A stretch of DNA of 64,000 nt from Kitasatospora sp. NBC_00240 (GCF_026342405.1 NZ_JAPEMU010000001.1:5146001-5210000); one strand, 5' to 3'; positions 48,952 through 57,339 are shown, counted from the first letter of the stretch. Notes: generated from the letters alone by a model not told the origin. Program-made: numbers and translations.

Positions 48952-51270
48952 TTACTGCTTGCCGGACTTGCCGGCGGGCTTCTTCGCCGTGCTCTTGCCC
49001 GCGGCGGGCTTGCCCGCGGTGTTGTTCCCGGCCTTGCCCAGGAGGGCCTTGCCGAGGACGGGCTTGCCACTGCCGGGCACCAGCGTCGCCGCGTCGGTCC
49101 GGTCGGTGTCGCTCGGGCCGACCGGGACCGCGGTGGCGGCGCCGTTCGGGACGACCGTCTTGGCGGCCGGCGCGGTGACGGGCGCCGTCTTGGCGGCGGC
49201 GGCAGCGGCGGCGGCCGGGGCCGCCGGGGTCTGCGCGGCCGTCAGCTTCAGCGTGACGGTGCTCTGCAGCGAGCCGGCCTTGACCCAGCCGGACAGCGTA
49301 CCGGCGTAGGCGGTGCCGAACGCGGTGCTGCCGAAGGTGAGCTTCTGGACCGTGCCGGTCGGCATGGTGGCCTCGCTCGCCAGCCCGGCGGGCGCGTTCA
49401 CCGTGACGGTGTCACCGATCCGGTACGCCGTGATCTGGCCGGCGGCCAGGGCGGTGTTCCAGGCCGCGCGGCGCTGGAACTCGGCGCCGATCTCGCGCTG
49501 CGGGAGGTTCACGATCGGGGCGTTGTCCGCGTACAGGTTGCGGTACGTGGAGAGCACCGTGTCCAGGACGGGGTAGACGATCCGGCCCTCGGCCAGGTTC
49601 GACTGGTGGATGAAGTGCGGCCGCGGGTCGTTGTTGAGCACGTGGCCCAGGTCGATCCGCGCCTCCAGCGGCACGATGTACGAGGTGTAGCCGGTGGAGG
49701 TGTTCAGCGGGGTGGTGAGGCAGGTGGAGTTCGCGTTGTTCTCGCAGACCCCGCTGCCGCCGTTGGCGACGCTGGTGTAGATCCAGTTGTACTCGTCGGT
49801 CTCCTCCACCGCCGTGCCGGCGTTGTAGAAGACGTTCATCGGGTACCGCGGGACGGTCAGCGTGGAGCTGCCGACGGCGCGCTGGCCGCTCTCGCGGGAG
49901 GCGTCGCTCGCCGTCCACTTGACACCGTTGGTGACCAGGGAGGGCGCCAGGTACGGGTTGTCGCTGGTCTCCTGGGGAGCGGTCAGCAGACCCGAGTGCT
50001 CACCGGTGACGAGCTCGCTCTTGTCGAGCGTGATGTGGTGCGCGGCGGCCCAGTCCAGGTTGTTCTTGATCTGGCCGGTGATGGTCGCCTGGTCCACCCA
50101 GACGGTGTTGCCGCCCGCGTCCTTGGTGCACTTCCACGGCACCACCGAGACGTCCTGCAGGCAGCCCAGGTACGGGTGCGTGTAGGTGTGGTTGATCCAG
50201 CGGTAGCTGGCCTGGTCGGTCACCATCTGGTCGACGACCGGGTCGGCGGTGACCTCGTGGTCCGCCTTCCAGTCCTCGCTGCCGCCACCGTTGAACACCA
50301 TGTCCATGGTGAAGTTGTGGTCGATCTGCCACTGCTTCGCGTACTGCGCGTCGGCCGGCGTCATCCGGATCGGATTGGTCGACTCGGGCGTGCCGGGCGG
50401 GCAGGTGACGTCACCGGGGGTGCACTTGAGGGTGGTGTCCCAGCGGTCGTCCGCGAGGAAGACGTCGTCGACGTGGGCCGCGAAGTAGTTGCGGTCGTAG
50501 CCGAGGTGGATGCCCTGGGTCACCCAGTCGACCATGCCCCGGGCCAGCAGCCGGTACTGCTGCTGGTACTGGTTGTAGACGAAGGTGACGACCAGTTCCT
50601 TGCGGCCGTCGTGGGTGTACTCGCCGACCAGCGAGCCGCGCTCGGTGGTGCCCGGGATCGGGGCCTCCACGAGTGGCTTGAAATCGGCGCCGGCCAGCGG
50701 GGTGGCGAGGTAGCCGTAGCTCTCGCCGATGTTCGGGTCGTTGTCCTCGAACGGGACGCTGCCCTTGAGGTAGCCGAACGGGCCGGCCAGGCCGGTCGTG
50801 GTGACCTGGCCCTGGGCGCCGTCGAGGCTGCCGATGTAACCGGGGTTCTGCGCCCAGTTCAGACCGACGTCCGGGCGGGCATAGGTGTAGGCGTCGACCT
50901 GTCGGATGCCGAAGGCGGCCTCGAAGGCGGCGAGGGCCGTCATCTCGGCGGACCCGGCGGCGAAGGGGTTGTCGTTGGGCAGGACGACACCCTGGAACTT
51001 CGCGCGGGGCTGCCCGTTGACGGTGTCGCTCAGGAAGGCGGCATCGATCACGGGCCGGTTGGCGTCGTTCAGATTGACGATCTTGTAGGGGGTGCCCTGG
51101 CTCGCCAGTTCGGCGGCGATGGCGGCGGTGGCGGGGCCACCGTCGCTGATCACGAGCACGGTGAGGTCGATCCGGGTCGTCGTCGCGGCGTTGGCGAAGG
51201 ACGACTGGAGACCGCCGGCCAGCAGGACTGCCACCGCGCAAGCGGCAGCTCTTCGGGTCGCTCGACCCAT
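48952..51270 (-). CDS. Secreted NodB-like polysaccharide deacetylase, Agd3/CE18-like
   Basis: The 772-residue protein has a signal peptide (~1-29), an N-terminal beta/Rossmann-like module (~33-245, TRIDLTVLVISDGGPATAAI; CBM87-like by position), and a NodB deacetylase barrel (~255-600). The metal triad is visible: Asp268-Asp269 in AAHVDDVFLADD and His361/His365 in NHTYTHPYLGC. Its length and order match fungal Agd3, an N-acetylgalactosamine deacetylase, rather than short PgdA enzymes. The C-terminus is an Ala/Lys/Pro-rich tail. Start ATG at 51270 is chosen for GGGGAGG 6 bases upstream; a codon 15 bases earlier is an alternative. It is the first gene of the cluster, behind a good promoter. Confidence 0.9.
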   Translation of the reverse strand: MGRATRRAAACAVAVLLAGGLQSSFANAATTTRIDLTVLVISDGGPATAAIAAELASQGTPYKIVNLNDANRPVIDAAFLSDTVNGQPRAKFQGVVLPNDNPFAAGSAEMTALAAFEAAFGIRQVDAYTYARPDVGLNWAQNPGYIGSLDGAQGQVTTTGLAGPFGYLKGSVPFEDNDPNIGESYGYLATPLAGADFKPLVEAPIPGTTERGSLVGEYTHDGRKELVVTFVYNQYQQQYRLLARGMVDWVTQGIHLGYDRNYFAAHVDDVFLADDRWDTTLKCTPGDVTCPPGTPESTNPIRMTPADAQYAKQWQIDHNFTMDMVFNGGGSEDWKADHEVTADPVVDQMVTDQASYRWINHTYTHPYLGCLQDVSVVPWKCTKDAGGNTVWVDQATITGQIKNNLDWAAAHHITLDKSELVTGEHSGLLTAPQETSDNPYLAPSLVTNGVKWTASDASRESGQRAVGSSTLTVPRYPMNVFYNAGTAVEETDEYNWIYTSVANGGSGVCENNANSTCLTTPLNTSTGYTSYIVPLEARIDLGHVLNNDPRPHFIHQSNLAEGRIVYPVLDTVLSTYRNLYADNAPIVNLPQREIGAEFQRRAAWNTALAAGQITAYRIGDTVTVNAPAGLASEATMPTGTVQKLTFGSTAFGTAYAGTLSGWVKAGSLQSTVTLKLTAAQTPAAPAAAAAAAAKTAPVTAPAAKTVVPNGAATAVPVGPSDTDRTDAATLVPGSGKPVLGKALLGKAGNNTAGKPAAGKSTAKKPAGKSGKQ

Positions 51271-51714
51271 GTGGTTCCTCCCCATTGGGCAGGGGCGGTC
51301 CGCTGCTCGGCGCGCCTGCCCTGACTCTGTTCGAAGGCAGCAGGCTGCCTGGTGTCATCTTGGTGGAGGTTCAGGGGTGCTAGGGACCAAATGGGTGAGA
51401 GTGCAGCGAATCTGTTACCAACGTTCATGGCGATGCCATAAAGGGTTTGAACGCGGTCAGAAAGGCACAATCTACGCAAATAATTAAATGAGAACAACAA
51501 TCCGTCAGCAGCTGACAGCAATCTGTTGGCGAAAGTGGCCGTCGGCGGGATCTTCGCTGGTCACCGGCTACTCCCGGGTAGGCCCCACCAGGCTGCCTAG
51601 ACTGATCAAGCACCACCACTCTCGCACATCTGTGCCCTCTGTCGGGCAGGTTCATGCAACATCGTGCGAGGTTCTGCGCTGCGGCGTTCCGAATATCCGA
51701 TGGAGGCCCGACCC
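51271..51714. other. 444-bp divergent intergenic region with an AT-rich island
   Basis: No supported gene. It separates the polysaccharide operon (-) from the tyrosine phosphatase gene (+). The segment 51460-51510 is markedly AT-rich for this genome (caaataattaaatgagaac) and carries the promoter candidate listed separately. About 190 bases of leader precede the deacetylase start; no known riboswitch was recognised there. Confidence 0.65.
51469..51497 (-). promoter_or_regulatory. Sigma70-type promoter candidate of the polysaccharide operon
   Basis: On the minus strand, TTGTTC (51497-51492) and TAGATT (51474-51469) are separated by 17 bp, the optimal spacing for the housekeeping sigma factor. 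The spacer is nearly pure A/T. Predicted transcription starts near 51462, leaving a leader of ~190 nt. Confidence 0.55.
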
Positions 51715-52677
51715 GTGACAGATCAGCAGACCGAGACCGCAGCCCCCGGCCCCACCGGCCGGGTCGCCGACGTCCTGCCCGGCGGGCCGCTCGCCGACGC
51801 CGCGGCCGCCCGCAGTCTCGGCCTGCGCGGCGCCGTCAACGCCCGCGACCTCGGCGGATACCGGACGGCCGACGGCTCGGTGCTGCGGCACGGCGTCGCG
51901 CTGCGCAGCGACGGCCTCAACCGCCTCACCGACGAGGACCTCGACCTACTCGTCGGGTATGGCCTGCGCCAGATCGTCGACCTGCGCAGCCTGGACGAGG
52001 TGCGCGAGGCGGGTCCGGACCGGGTCCCCGGCCTGCCGGTCGCCGAGATCGCCGCCGCCGAGCTCTCCGCCACCCCGATCACCGTCGGGCGCACCACCCC
52101 CGACGGCGTCACCCTGCACCACCTGCCGGTCTTCGCCGCGGACTTCGACATCTACGTCGCCCTGCGCGACGCGCTGGCCGACCGCAGCCCCGAGAAGCAG
52201 CGCGCCCTGCTCGGCGACGGCCGGGCCGCCGCGATGATGGTCGGCCTCTACCGCTGGTTCGTCACCGACCCGGTCGCCCGGGAGCGGTTCGCCACCGTGC
52301 TGCGGCTGCTGGCCGCTCCGGACGGCGCGCCGCTGCTCTTCCACTGCTCGGCCGGCAAGGACCGCACCGGCTGGACGGCCGCGGTCCTGCTCACCGCCCT
52401 CGGGGTGGACCGCGACACCGTCTTCACCGACTACCTGCTGACCAACGAGCGGTCCGCCGCGATCGTCGAGCACATCGTCGACAGCTTCGGCACCCGGGGT
52501 CTGATGCAGGAGCCGGAGCTGCTGCTGCCGGTCTTCCGCGCCGACCGCGGCTACCTGGAGGCCGCCTTCGAGGAGGTCGCCAAGGGCTGGGCGTCGTTCG
52601 AGGAGTTCTGGCAGGACGGCCTCGGCCTGGACGACGAGGTGCTGGCAGGCCTGCGGGCCAACCTGCTGGCGGGCTGA
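51715..52677 (+). CDS. Tyrosine-protein phosphatase (DSP/Y_phosphatase3 type)
   Basis: The 320-residue cytoplasmic phosphatase has NARDLGGYRTADGSVLRHGV near residues 42-61, a LRSDGLNRLTDEDLDLL segment, general-acid loop residues and the P-loop HCSAGKDRTGW with nucleophile Cys211. This is the IphP/PtpB-like group (PF13350) that also includes lipid phosphatases such as mycobacterial MptpB. GTG at 51715 follows GGAGG by 8 bases. It is divergent from the polysaccharide operon and could regulate it by dephosphorylation, as phosphotyrosine systems often do in exopolysaccharide control, but this is only inference from position. Confidence 0.92.
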   Translation: MTDQQTETAAPGPTGRVADVLPGGPLADAAAARSLGLRGAVNARDLGGYRTADGSVLRHGVALRSDGLNRLTDEDLDLLVGYGLRQIVDLRSLDEVREAGPDRVPGLPVAEIAAAELSATPITVGRTTPDGVTLHHLPVFAADFDIYVALRDALADRSPEKQRALLGDGRAAAMMVGLYRWFVTDPVARERFATVLRLLAAPDGAPLLFHCSAGKDRTGWTAAVLLTALGVDRDTVFTDYLLTNERSAAIVEHIVDSFGTRGLMQEPELLLPVFRADRGYLEAAFEEVAKGWASFEEFWQDGLGLDDEVLAGLRANLLAG

Positions 52678-52680
52678 CGC

Positions 52681-52766
52681 CGAGGAGGCCCGTCGGGCCC
52701 CGCGTCCCGGCCGCCGGCGGACTGCTCCGGCGGGCGGGACGGACGGGGCCCCGGCGGGCCTCCTCG
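52681..52766. terminator. Multi-tier bidirectional terminator
   Basis: Outer 12-bp arms 52681-52692 and 52755-52766 are perfectly complementary and enclose further GC-rich inner pairs (gggcccc and ccgccgg/ccggcgg). It lies between convergent phosphatase (+) and sigma-factor (-) genes. Confidence 0.75.
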
Positions 52767-52831
52767 GGCCTGTGGGGCGCCTGGTGCGGGTGTGACCGGG
52801 AACGGACTCCCGGAGCCCCCGTACGGGCCCC

Positions 52832-53779
52832 TCAGGCCTCGCTGATCAGGCCCTCGCGCAGCTGGGTGAGGGTCTTGGTGAGCAGCCGGGAGACGTGCAT
52901 CTGCGAGATGCCGATCTCCTCGCCGATCTGCGACTGGGTCAGGTTCCCGAAGAACCGGAGCATGATGATCCGGCGCTCCCGCGGCGGCAGCTTCGCCAGC
53001 AGCGGCTTCAGCGACTCGCGGTACTCCACGCCCTCCAGGGCGAGGTCCTCGTAGCCGAGGCGCTCGGCCAGCGGGCCGTCCCCGTCCTCCTCGCCGGGGC
53101 TGGAGTCGAGCGAGCTCGCGGTGTACGCGTTGCCCACCGCCAGGCCCTCGACCACGTCCTCCTCGCTGACGCCCAGGCAGACGGCCAGCTCGGCGACGGT
53201 GGGGGAGCGGTCGAGCTTCTGCGCCAGCTCGTCGCCGGCCTTGGTGAGCGCCAGCCGCAGCTCCTGGAGCCGCCGGGGCACCCGGACCGACCAGCTGGTG
53301 TCACGGAAGAAGCGCTTGATCTCGCCGACCACGGTGGGCATCGCGAAGGTCGGGAACTCGACCCCGCGCTCCGGGTCGAAGCGGTCGATCGCCTTGATCA
53401 GCCCGATCGTGCCGACCTGGACGATGTCCTCCATCGGCTCGTTGCGGCTGCGGAAGCGCGCGGAGGCGTACCGGACCAGCGGCAGGTTGAGCTCGATCAG
53501 CGTGTCGCGGACGTAGGTGTGCTCCGCGCTGCCCGCCTCCAGGGTGGCCAGCCGCAGGAACAGCGCCCGCGAGAGCGTGCGGGTGTCCAGCGCCGGCGTC
53601 GCCGGTGCGGCGGGGGTCGCGGCCGCGACGGGCGCCTCCGGTGTGTCGGGCGTACCGGGCGTGTCGACAGTGTCCGGCGCGGGCGGCGGCGCGGCCTGCC
53701 GCCGGGCCCCCTGGACAGGGATCTGGTCGACGACCGTGATGGCGCCGTGGATCTCAGCAGTGCCCAGCTCTCCGGACAT
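52832..53779 (-). CDS. SigB/SigF-family sigma factor (sigN-type)
   Basis: The 315-residue alternative sigma factor has a ~70-residue Pro/Ala/Thr-rich N-terminus, region 2 (LPLVRYASARFRSRNEPMED, then VGTIGLIKAIDRFDPERGVE), region 3 (VPRRLQELRLALTKAGDELA) and region 4 (LPPRERRIIMLRFFGNLTQS then HVSRLLTKTL). SigB/F/G-type factors are controlled by RsbW/RsbV partner switching. ATG at 53779 follows gggggtgggtgc. It sits in tandem with a paralogue 191 bp upstream. In S. coelicolor a comparable pair is sigN-sigF near upp, so this is likely the sigN orthologue by order; synteny cannot be tested here. Confidence 0.9.
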   Translation of the reverse strand: MSGELGTAEIHGAITVVDQIPVQGARRQAAPPPAPDTVDTPGTPDTPEAPVAAATPAAPATPALDTRTLSRALFLRLATLEAGSAEHTYVRDTLIELNLPLVRYASARFRSRNEPMEDIVQVGTIGLIKAIDRFDPERGVEFPTFAMPTVVGEIKRFFRDTSWSVRVPRRLQELRLALTKAGDELAQKLDRSPTVAELAVCLGVSEEDVVEGLAVGNAYTASSLDSSPGEEDGDGPLAERLGYEDLALEGVEYRESLKPLLAKLPPRERRIIMLRFFGNLTQSQIGEEIGISQMHVSRLLTKTLTQLREGLISEA

Positions 53780-53970
53780 GCACCCACCCCCTTGTGACTG
53801 ACTGTTGAACGCTCGTCACCGCCCGGTGGTTCCCGCGCGGCGCCCTCCCCCTCCATACCGGCCCCCGGGTGCCCGCAAACCCGAACATCGCAAGATGTCA
53901 CGTGGCAGTAACGCGCAGCAATCCCGGTACGACTGGTCCGAATCTGGCGGTATGGGTGGGTCTGTGACGG

Positions 53971-55140
53971 TCAGTCTTCCCAGGAATTGCCGGTCCGAAG
54001 CCTCGTCAGGATCCGGGAGAGCAGACGGGAGACGTGCATCTGTGACATGCCCAGCTCATTACTGATCTGCGACTGCGTCAGATTGGCGAAGAATCGCAGC
54101 ATGATGATCCGCCGCTCGCGCTCGGGCAGCTGCACCAGCAGGTGCCGGACCATGTCCCGGTGCTCGACCTCGGCCAGGGCGGAGTCCTCGTAGCCGAGCC
54201 GGTCGAGCAGTGCCAGGCCGCCCTCGTGCTCCTGCGCCGCCTCCAGCGAGGCGGCGTTGTAGGCCCGGCCGGCGTCCAGGCAGGCCCGGACGTCCTCCTC
54301 CGGGATCCGCAGGCTGGCCGCGATCTCGGGGACCTTCGGCGCCCGCCCGTGGGTGACCGTCAGTTCCTCCATCGCGCCGCTGACCTGGACCCACAGCTCC
54401 TGGAGCCGGCGCGGTACGTGCATGGTGCGGACGTTGTCGCGGAAGTACCGCTTGATCTCGCCGAGGATGGTCGGCAGCGCGTATGTCGGGAACTGCACCC
54501 CCCGGCTCGGGTCGAACCGGTCGATCGCGTTGATCAGCCCGATGGTGCCGACCTGGACGACGTCCTCCATCGGCTCGTTGCGGCTGCGGAACCTGGTCGC
54601 GGCGTAGCGCACCAGCGGGATGTTGACCTCGATCAGCGCGGCCCGCACCCGCCGCCGCTCGGGGGCGTCCGGGGGCAGTTCGGCGAGCCGCTCGAAGAGC
54701 ACCCGGGTCAGTGTCCGGACGTCCACCGCGGGCCGCCGCCCGCCGGGCCTGAGCTCGCCGGCCGGGCCGAAGACGGCCGCGACCGCCTCGTCCGGCGAGG
54801 GCTTGACCAAGGCCTCGTCGCCCGGGTCGTCGGGCTCGGTCCGGTCGGCGAAGCCGGACCGGACGGTCTGCGGGGTCTGCGGGGGCCGGGCGGCCTGGGG
54901 CGGCTGGACGGGTTGAGCGGTCAGGGGCGGCGGGGACGGTGGGGGTGGCTGGACGGTCTGGGCGGGCTGGACGGCGGCCACCGCCGTGGTGGTGGCGCCG
55001 GTGGTGACGGTCGCGGAGACGGTCACGGCCGGCGGGCCCGTGCCGACATCAGGTGCACTCCCTCGAGTCCGCACGGACTCACCCCTCCCAAGATCGACAA
55101 CGGTGGGGACCTGCGGGTCGGGTGTCGTGCCCCCGTTCAT
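53971..55140 (-). CDS. SigB/SigF-family sigma factor (sigF-type) with long Pro-rich N-terminus
   Basis: The 389-residue sigma factor has an unusually long low-complexity N-terminus (~1-140, Pro/Thr/Val-rich), then region 2 (IPLVRYAATRFRSRNEPMED, VGTIGLINAIDRFDPSRGVQ), region 3 (HVPRRLQELWVQVSGAMEEL) and region 4 (LPERERRIIMLRFFANLTQS; MHVSRLLSRILTRL). SigF drives late spore maturation in streptomycetes. The start is uncertain: ATG at 55140 (MNGGTTPDPQ) is preceded closely by gcgaggtg, while ATG at 55170 lies upstream without a ribosome site. It resembles the neighbouring gene closely in the core, so the pair arose by duplication. Confidence 0.88.
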   Translation of the reverse strand: MNGGTTPDPQVPTVVDLGRGESVRTRGSAPDVGTGPPAVTVSATVTTGATTTAVAAVQPAQTVQPPPPSPPPLTAQPVQPPQAARPPQTPQTVRSGFADRTEPDDPGDEALVKPSPDEAVAAVFGPAGELRPGGRRPAVDVRTLTRVLFERLAELPPDAPERRRVRAALIEVNIPLVRYAATRFRSRNEPMEDVVQVGTIGLINAIDRFDPSRGVQFPTYALPTILGEIKRYFRDNVRTMHVPRRLQELWVQVSGAMEELTVTHGRAPKVPEIAASLRIPEEDVRACLDAGRAYNAASLEAAQEHEGGLALLDRLGYEDSALAEVEHRDMVRHLLVQLPERERRIIMLRFFANLTQSQISNELGMSQMHVSRLLSRILTRLRTGNSWED

Positions 55141-55277
55141 CACCTCGCCATGTCCGGCAAAACCGGTCATAGCATCACAAGGTGGGCACAGTTCGTTCAA
55201 GTACCGCGCGGAGGTGTGTTGAAGCACCGTTGGGGCATCCGGCGCAGCGCCCGGGCGCCCCGTCCGGGCATGCGAAA

Positions 55278-55308
55278 GGCGCCCCGGCTCGGTCGGAGGC
55301 GGGGCGCC
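55278..55308 (-). terminator. Hairpin terminator for the Dabb gene
   Basis: 8-bp perfect stem (55278-55285 with 55301-55308), 15-nt loop, 37 bases after the Dabb stop on the minus strand. Confidence 0.5.
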
Positions 55309-55344
55309 AGGGGTCGTACGGATGCGACCGACGCGCTCGGGGGA

Positions 55345-55638
55345 TCAGACCTCGATGTCGGCAATCACCCAGGTGGCGAACTCCCGCCACTGCCCGGCGG
55401 CGGCCTGGTGGGCCGGATGGGCGATGTACGCCTGCAGCGCCGCGCGGTCCTCGACCAGGCTGTTGATCGCGTAGTCGTAGGCGATGTCGCGGTCGGTGAT
55501 GTTCCAGGCGCACTCCCACTCACGGAGTTCGGGGATCAGCGAGCCGAGCTCCTCGAAGGCCTTGGCGCCGGCGAGCGCACGCTCGTCGTCCTTGGTGACG
55601 CCTTCGTCGAGCTTGAAAAGGACCAGGTGCCGGATCAT
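55345..55638 (-). CDS. Dabb family protein (stress-responsive A/B barrel)
   Basis: The 97-residue protein shows the dimeric alpha/beta-barrel pattern: MIRHLVLFKLDEGVTKDDER at the start, WECAWNITDRDIAYDYAINS in the middle, and ALQAYIAHPAHQAAAGQW near the end. Length is typical. Some members are heme or polyketide-processing enzymes, others have no known activity; here no catalytic residue can be claimed. It lies upstream of the sigma pair on the same strand. Confidence 0.93.
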   Translation of the reverse strand: MIRHLVLFKLDEGVTKDDERALAGAKAFEELGSLIPELREWECAWNITDRDIAYDYAINSLVEDRAALQAYIAHPAHQAAAGQWREFATWVIADIEV

Positions 55639-55761
55639 GATGCCGCTCCCAGCGGGCGAGGGTGGTGGACCGTGCCACGGTAGCCGCCCGGTCCGGACCG
55701 GCTCCGCACGGCCCTCACCGGGCCGGGTGCCCGGGTCGGGCGCCGTCGGCCGGGCGGGGGG

Positions 55762-55926
55762 CTACTTGACCAGACCGGTCATGAACGTGCCGACGGCCTT
55801 GGCCGCCGTCGAGATCCCCTCGAACCCCGACTGGACGAGCTCGGCCGCGCGGGCGGGGGAGGTGATGATCGTGTAGAGGACGAAGATGAGCAGGAGGTAC
55901 ATGCCGATCTTCCGCGCCTGTGCCAT
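55762..55926 (-). CDS. Small membrane-associated protein
   Basis: The 54-residue protein begins MAQARKIGMYLLLIFVLYTI and has one transmembrane helix (~9-27), followed by an amphipathic segment (AAELVQSGFEGISTAAKAVG then TFMTGLVK). GGGAGG lies 11 bases upstream of ATG at 55926. Similar short proteins are conserved in streptomycetes; function unknown. The amphipathic tail resembles phage-shock or stress peptides in style only. Confidence 0.7.
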   Translation of the reverse strand: MAQARKIGMYLLLIFVLYTIITSPARAAELVQSGFEGISTAAKAVGTFMTGLVK

Positions 55927-56339
55927 CGAACTGCCCGCCTCCCTGCCGTGGGCCGCCGTCATCCGGTCCCCGAGCGTCCCCTTGCCTGGCAGCAGCTTAG
56001 ACCGACCGGCCCAGCGCGGGCGGCGGCGCGGCGCCCGGATTCCCGCCCTTCTTCCGCCCCGTCCGCCGTCCGGTCCGTTCGACCGGACGGCGCAGCGGAT
56101 CAGCATCCCGTTCGCCCGACGGGACGAAGGTCCCCGCGAGTGGGGGCTTTCTGCGGGTGCCCCGGCGGGCCCGGTGGAGCAGGATGGTTGTTGTACCGAG
56201 GATCTGGCAGGAATCACCGGTACAGCGATCCGGAGCTCCCCGCTGTGGGACCGGCCGCCGCGGCTTCCCCCCGACGCGGTGCCGGTTGTGGGACTCCGCC
56301 GGGGGAGCGGTTCGATCCCCCGGAACCGTTCCCCCTCCA

Positions 56340-56388
56340 GGCTCCGCACCCCTCCGATGATGGTGGTCATCGGTCCGGGTGCGGAGCC
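56340..56388 (+). ncRNA. Nested hairpin element, possible small RNA or terminator
   Basis: Outer 12-bp arms (56340-56351 with 56377-56388) enclose an inner 7-bp stem (56354-56360 with 56367-56373) and a 6-nt apex tggtgg, with symmetric 2-3-nt internal bulges. No known family. It may be the 3' end of an unannotated transcript. Confidence 0.35.
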
Positions 56389-56471
56389 TTGCCATGTCCG
56401 GAGTCGGGCCGGGTACCACGGTTCGGGGGTGCGTAAAAGGGCGGGCGGGGCCGGGACGGCCGGGTAACGAC

Positions 56472-56501
56472 GAAGGGCCCGTCCGCGAGGACGGGCCCTT
56501 C
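56472..56501 (-). terminator. Terminator of tRNA-Ser(CGA)
   Basis: Perfect 13-bp stem (56472-56484 with 56489-56501), 4-nt loop, 6 bases after the encoded CCA on the minus strand. Confidence 0.85.
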
Positions 56502-56507
56502 TCGAAG

Positions 56508-56597
56508 TGGCGGTAGCGGTGGGATTCGAACCCACGGTGAAGTTGCCCCCACACACGCTTTCGAGGCGTGCTCCTTTGGCCGCTCGGACACGCTACC
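56508..56597 (-). tRNA. tRNA-Ser (anticodon CGA), CCA encoded
   Basis: Read on the minus strand, acceptor GGTAGCG (56597-56591) pairs with CGCTACC (56518-56512), discriminator G at 56511 and CCA at 56510-56508. Anticodon stem CACGC/GCGTG with loop CTCGAAA gives CGA at 56563-56561. Long variable arm. It is the only tRNA in the window with an encoded CCA. Confidence 0.97.
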
Positions 56598-56627
56598 GAG
56601 GGAGACTCTACCGGACGCCGGTGGTGG

Positions 56628-57218
56628 TCACGAAATCCGTTCCGCGGAACCGGGCCGGTGGCCGTCGAAGAAGGAGCGGAGCTGTTCGCCGCACTCGTCG
56701 GCCAGCACGCCCGCGATCACCTCGGGCCGGTGGTTGAGCCGCCGGTCGCGGACCACGTCGAAGAGCGAGCCGGCCGCGCCGGCCTTCTCGTCGTAAGCGC
56801 CGTACACGACCCGGGCGATCCGGGAGAGCACGATCGCGCCCGCGCACATGGTGCAGGGCTCCAGGGTGACGACCAGCGTGCAGCCGGCCAGCCGCCACTC
56901 GCCCGCACGCCGCTGCTCGGCCCCGGCATCGGTGCCGGCGAGGGTGTGCAGGCCTTCGTTCAGGGCCTTCGCGGCCGCGCGGATGGCGACCACCTCGGCG
57001 TGGGCGGTCGGGTCCCCGACCGCCTCCCGCTCGTTGTGGCCCCGCCCGAGGACGGTCCCGTCGGGCCCGAGCACCAGTGCCCCGACCGGTACGTCGCCGG
57101 TGGCCGGCGCCAGGGCGGCCTCGGCGACGGCGAGGCGCATCGGCGCCGCCCACCGGTCGCGGACCGGGTCGGGGCGGACGGGTGCGGGCAGCGGGGCGAT
57201 CTGCGGGGCGGACTGCAT
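56628..57218 (-). CDS. tadA: tRNA adenosine deaminase TadA
   Basis: This 196-residue zinc enzyme converts A34 to inosine in tRNA-Arg(ACG), needed for reading CGC/CGA codons. The zinc/catalytic motif AHAEVVAIRAA supplies His and Glu; LVVTLEPCTMCAGAIVLSRI supplies the two Cys. VPVGALVLGPDGTVLGRGHN and GAAGSLFDVV complete the deaminase fold. The first ATG at 57218 gives an extra ~25 N-terminal residues relative to E. coli; ATG at 57140 is an alternative. It lies just upstream of tRNA-Ser(CGA), and its substrate tRNAs are the two copies at 31361 and 31568. Confidence 0.94.
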   Translation of the reverse strand: MQSAPQIAPLPAPVRPDPVRDRWAAPMRLAVAEAALAPATGDVPVGALVLGPDGTVLGRGHNEREAVGDPTAHAEVVAIRAAAKALNEGLHTLAGTDAGAEQRRAGEWRLAGCTLVVTLEPCTMCAGAIVLSRIARVVYGAYDEKAGAAGSLFDVVRDRRLNHRPEVIAGVLADECGEQLRSFFDGHRPGSAERIS

Positions 57219-57339
57219 GGCATCCAGTGTCGGGCATCCGCGGTGGCGTCCGGACGGCGCGTGCGTCCGGGGCCGTCCTGCGGGAGCCGCCGGCCCGGGG
57301 CCGGCGGTGGGCCGCCCGCACCCGGCGTCCGCACGGCGG

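Larger units (their letters stand above)
55927..56507. other. 581-bp gap before tRNA-Ser with a bipartite hairpin
   Basis: No coding frame is convincing. It contains the nested hairpin 56340-56388 and the tRNA terminator 56472-56501 at its right end. The left part (56020-56130) is GC-rich. It may hold a small RNA gene read in either direction. Confidence 0.55.
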
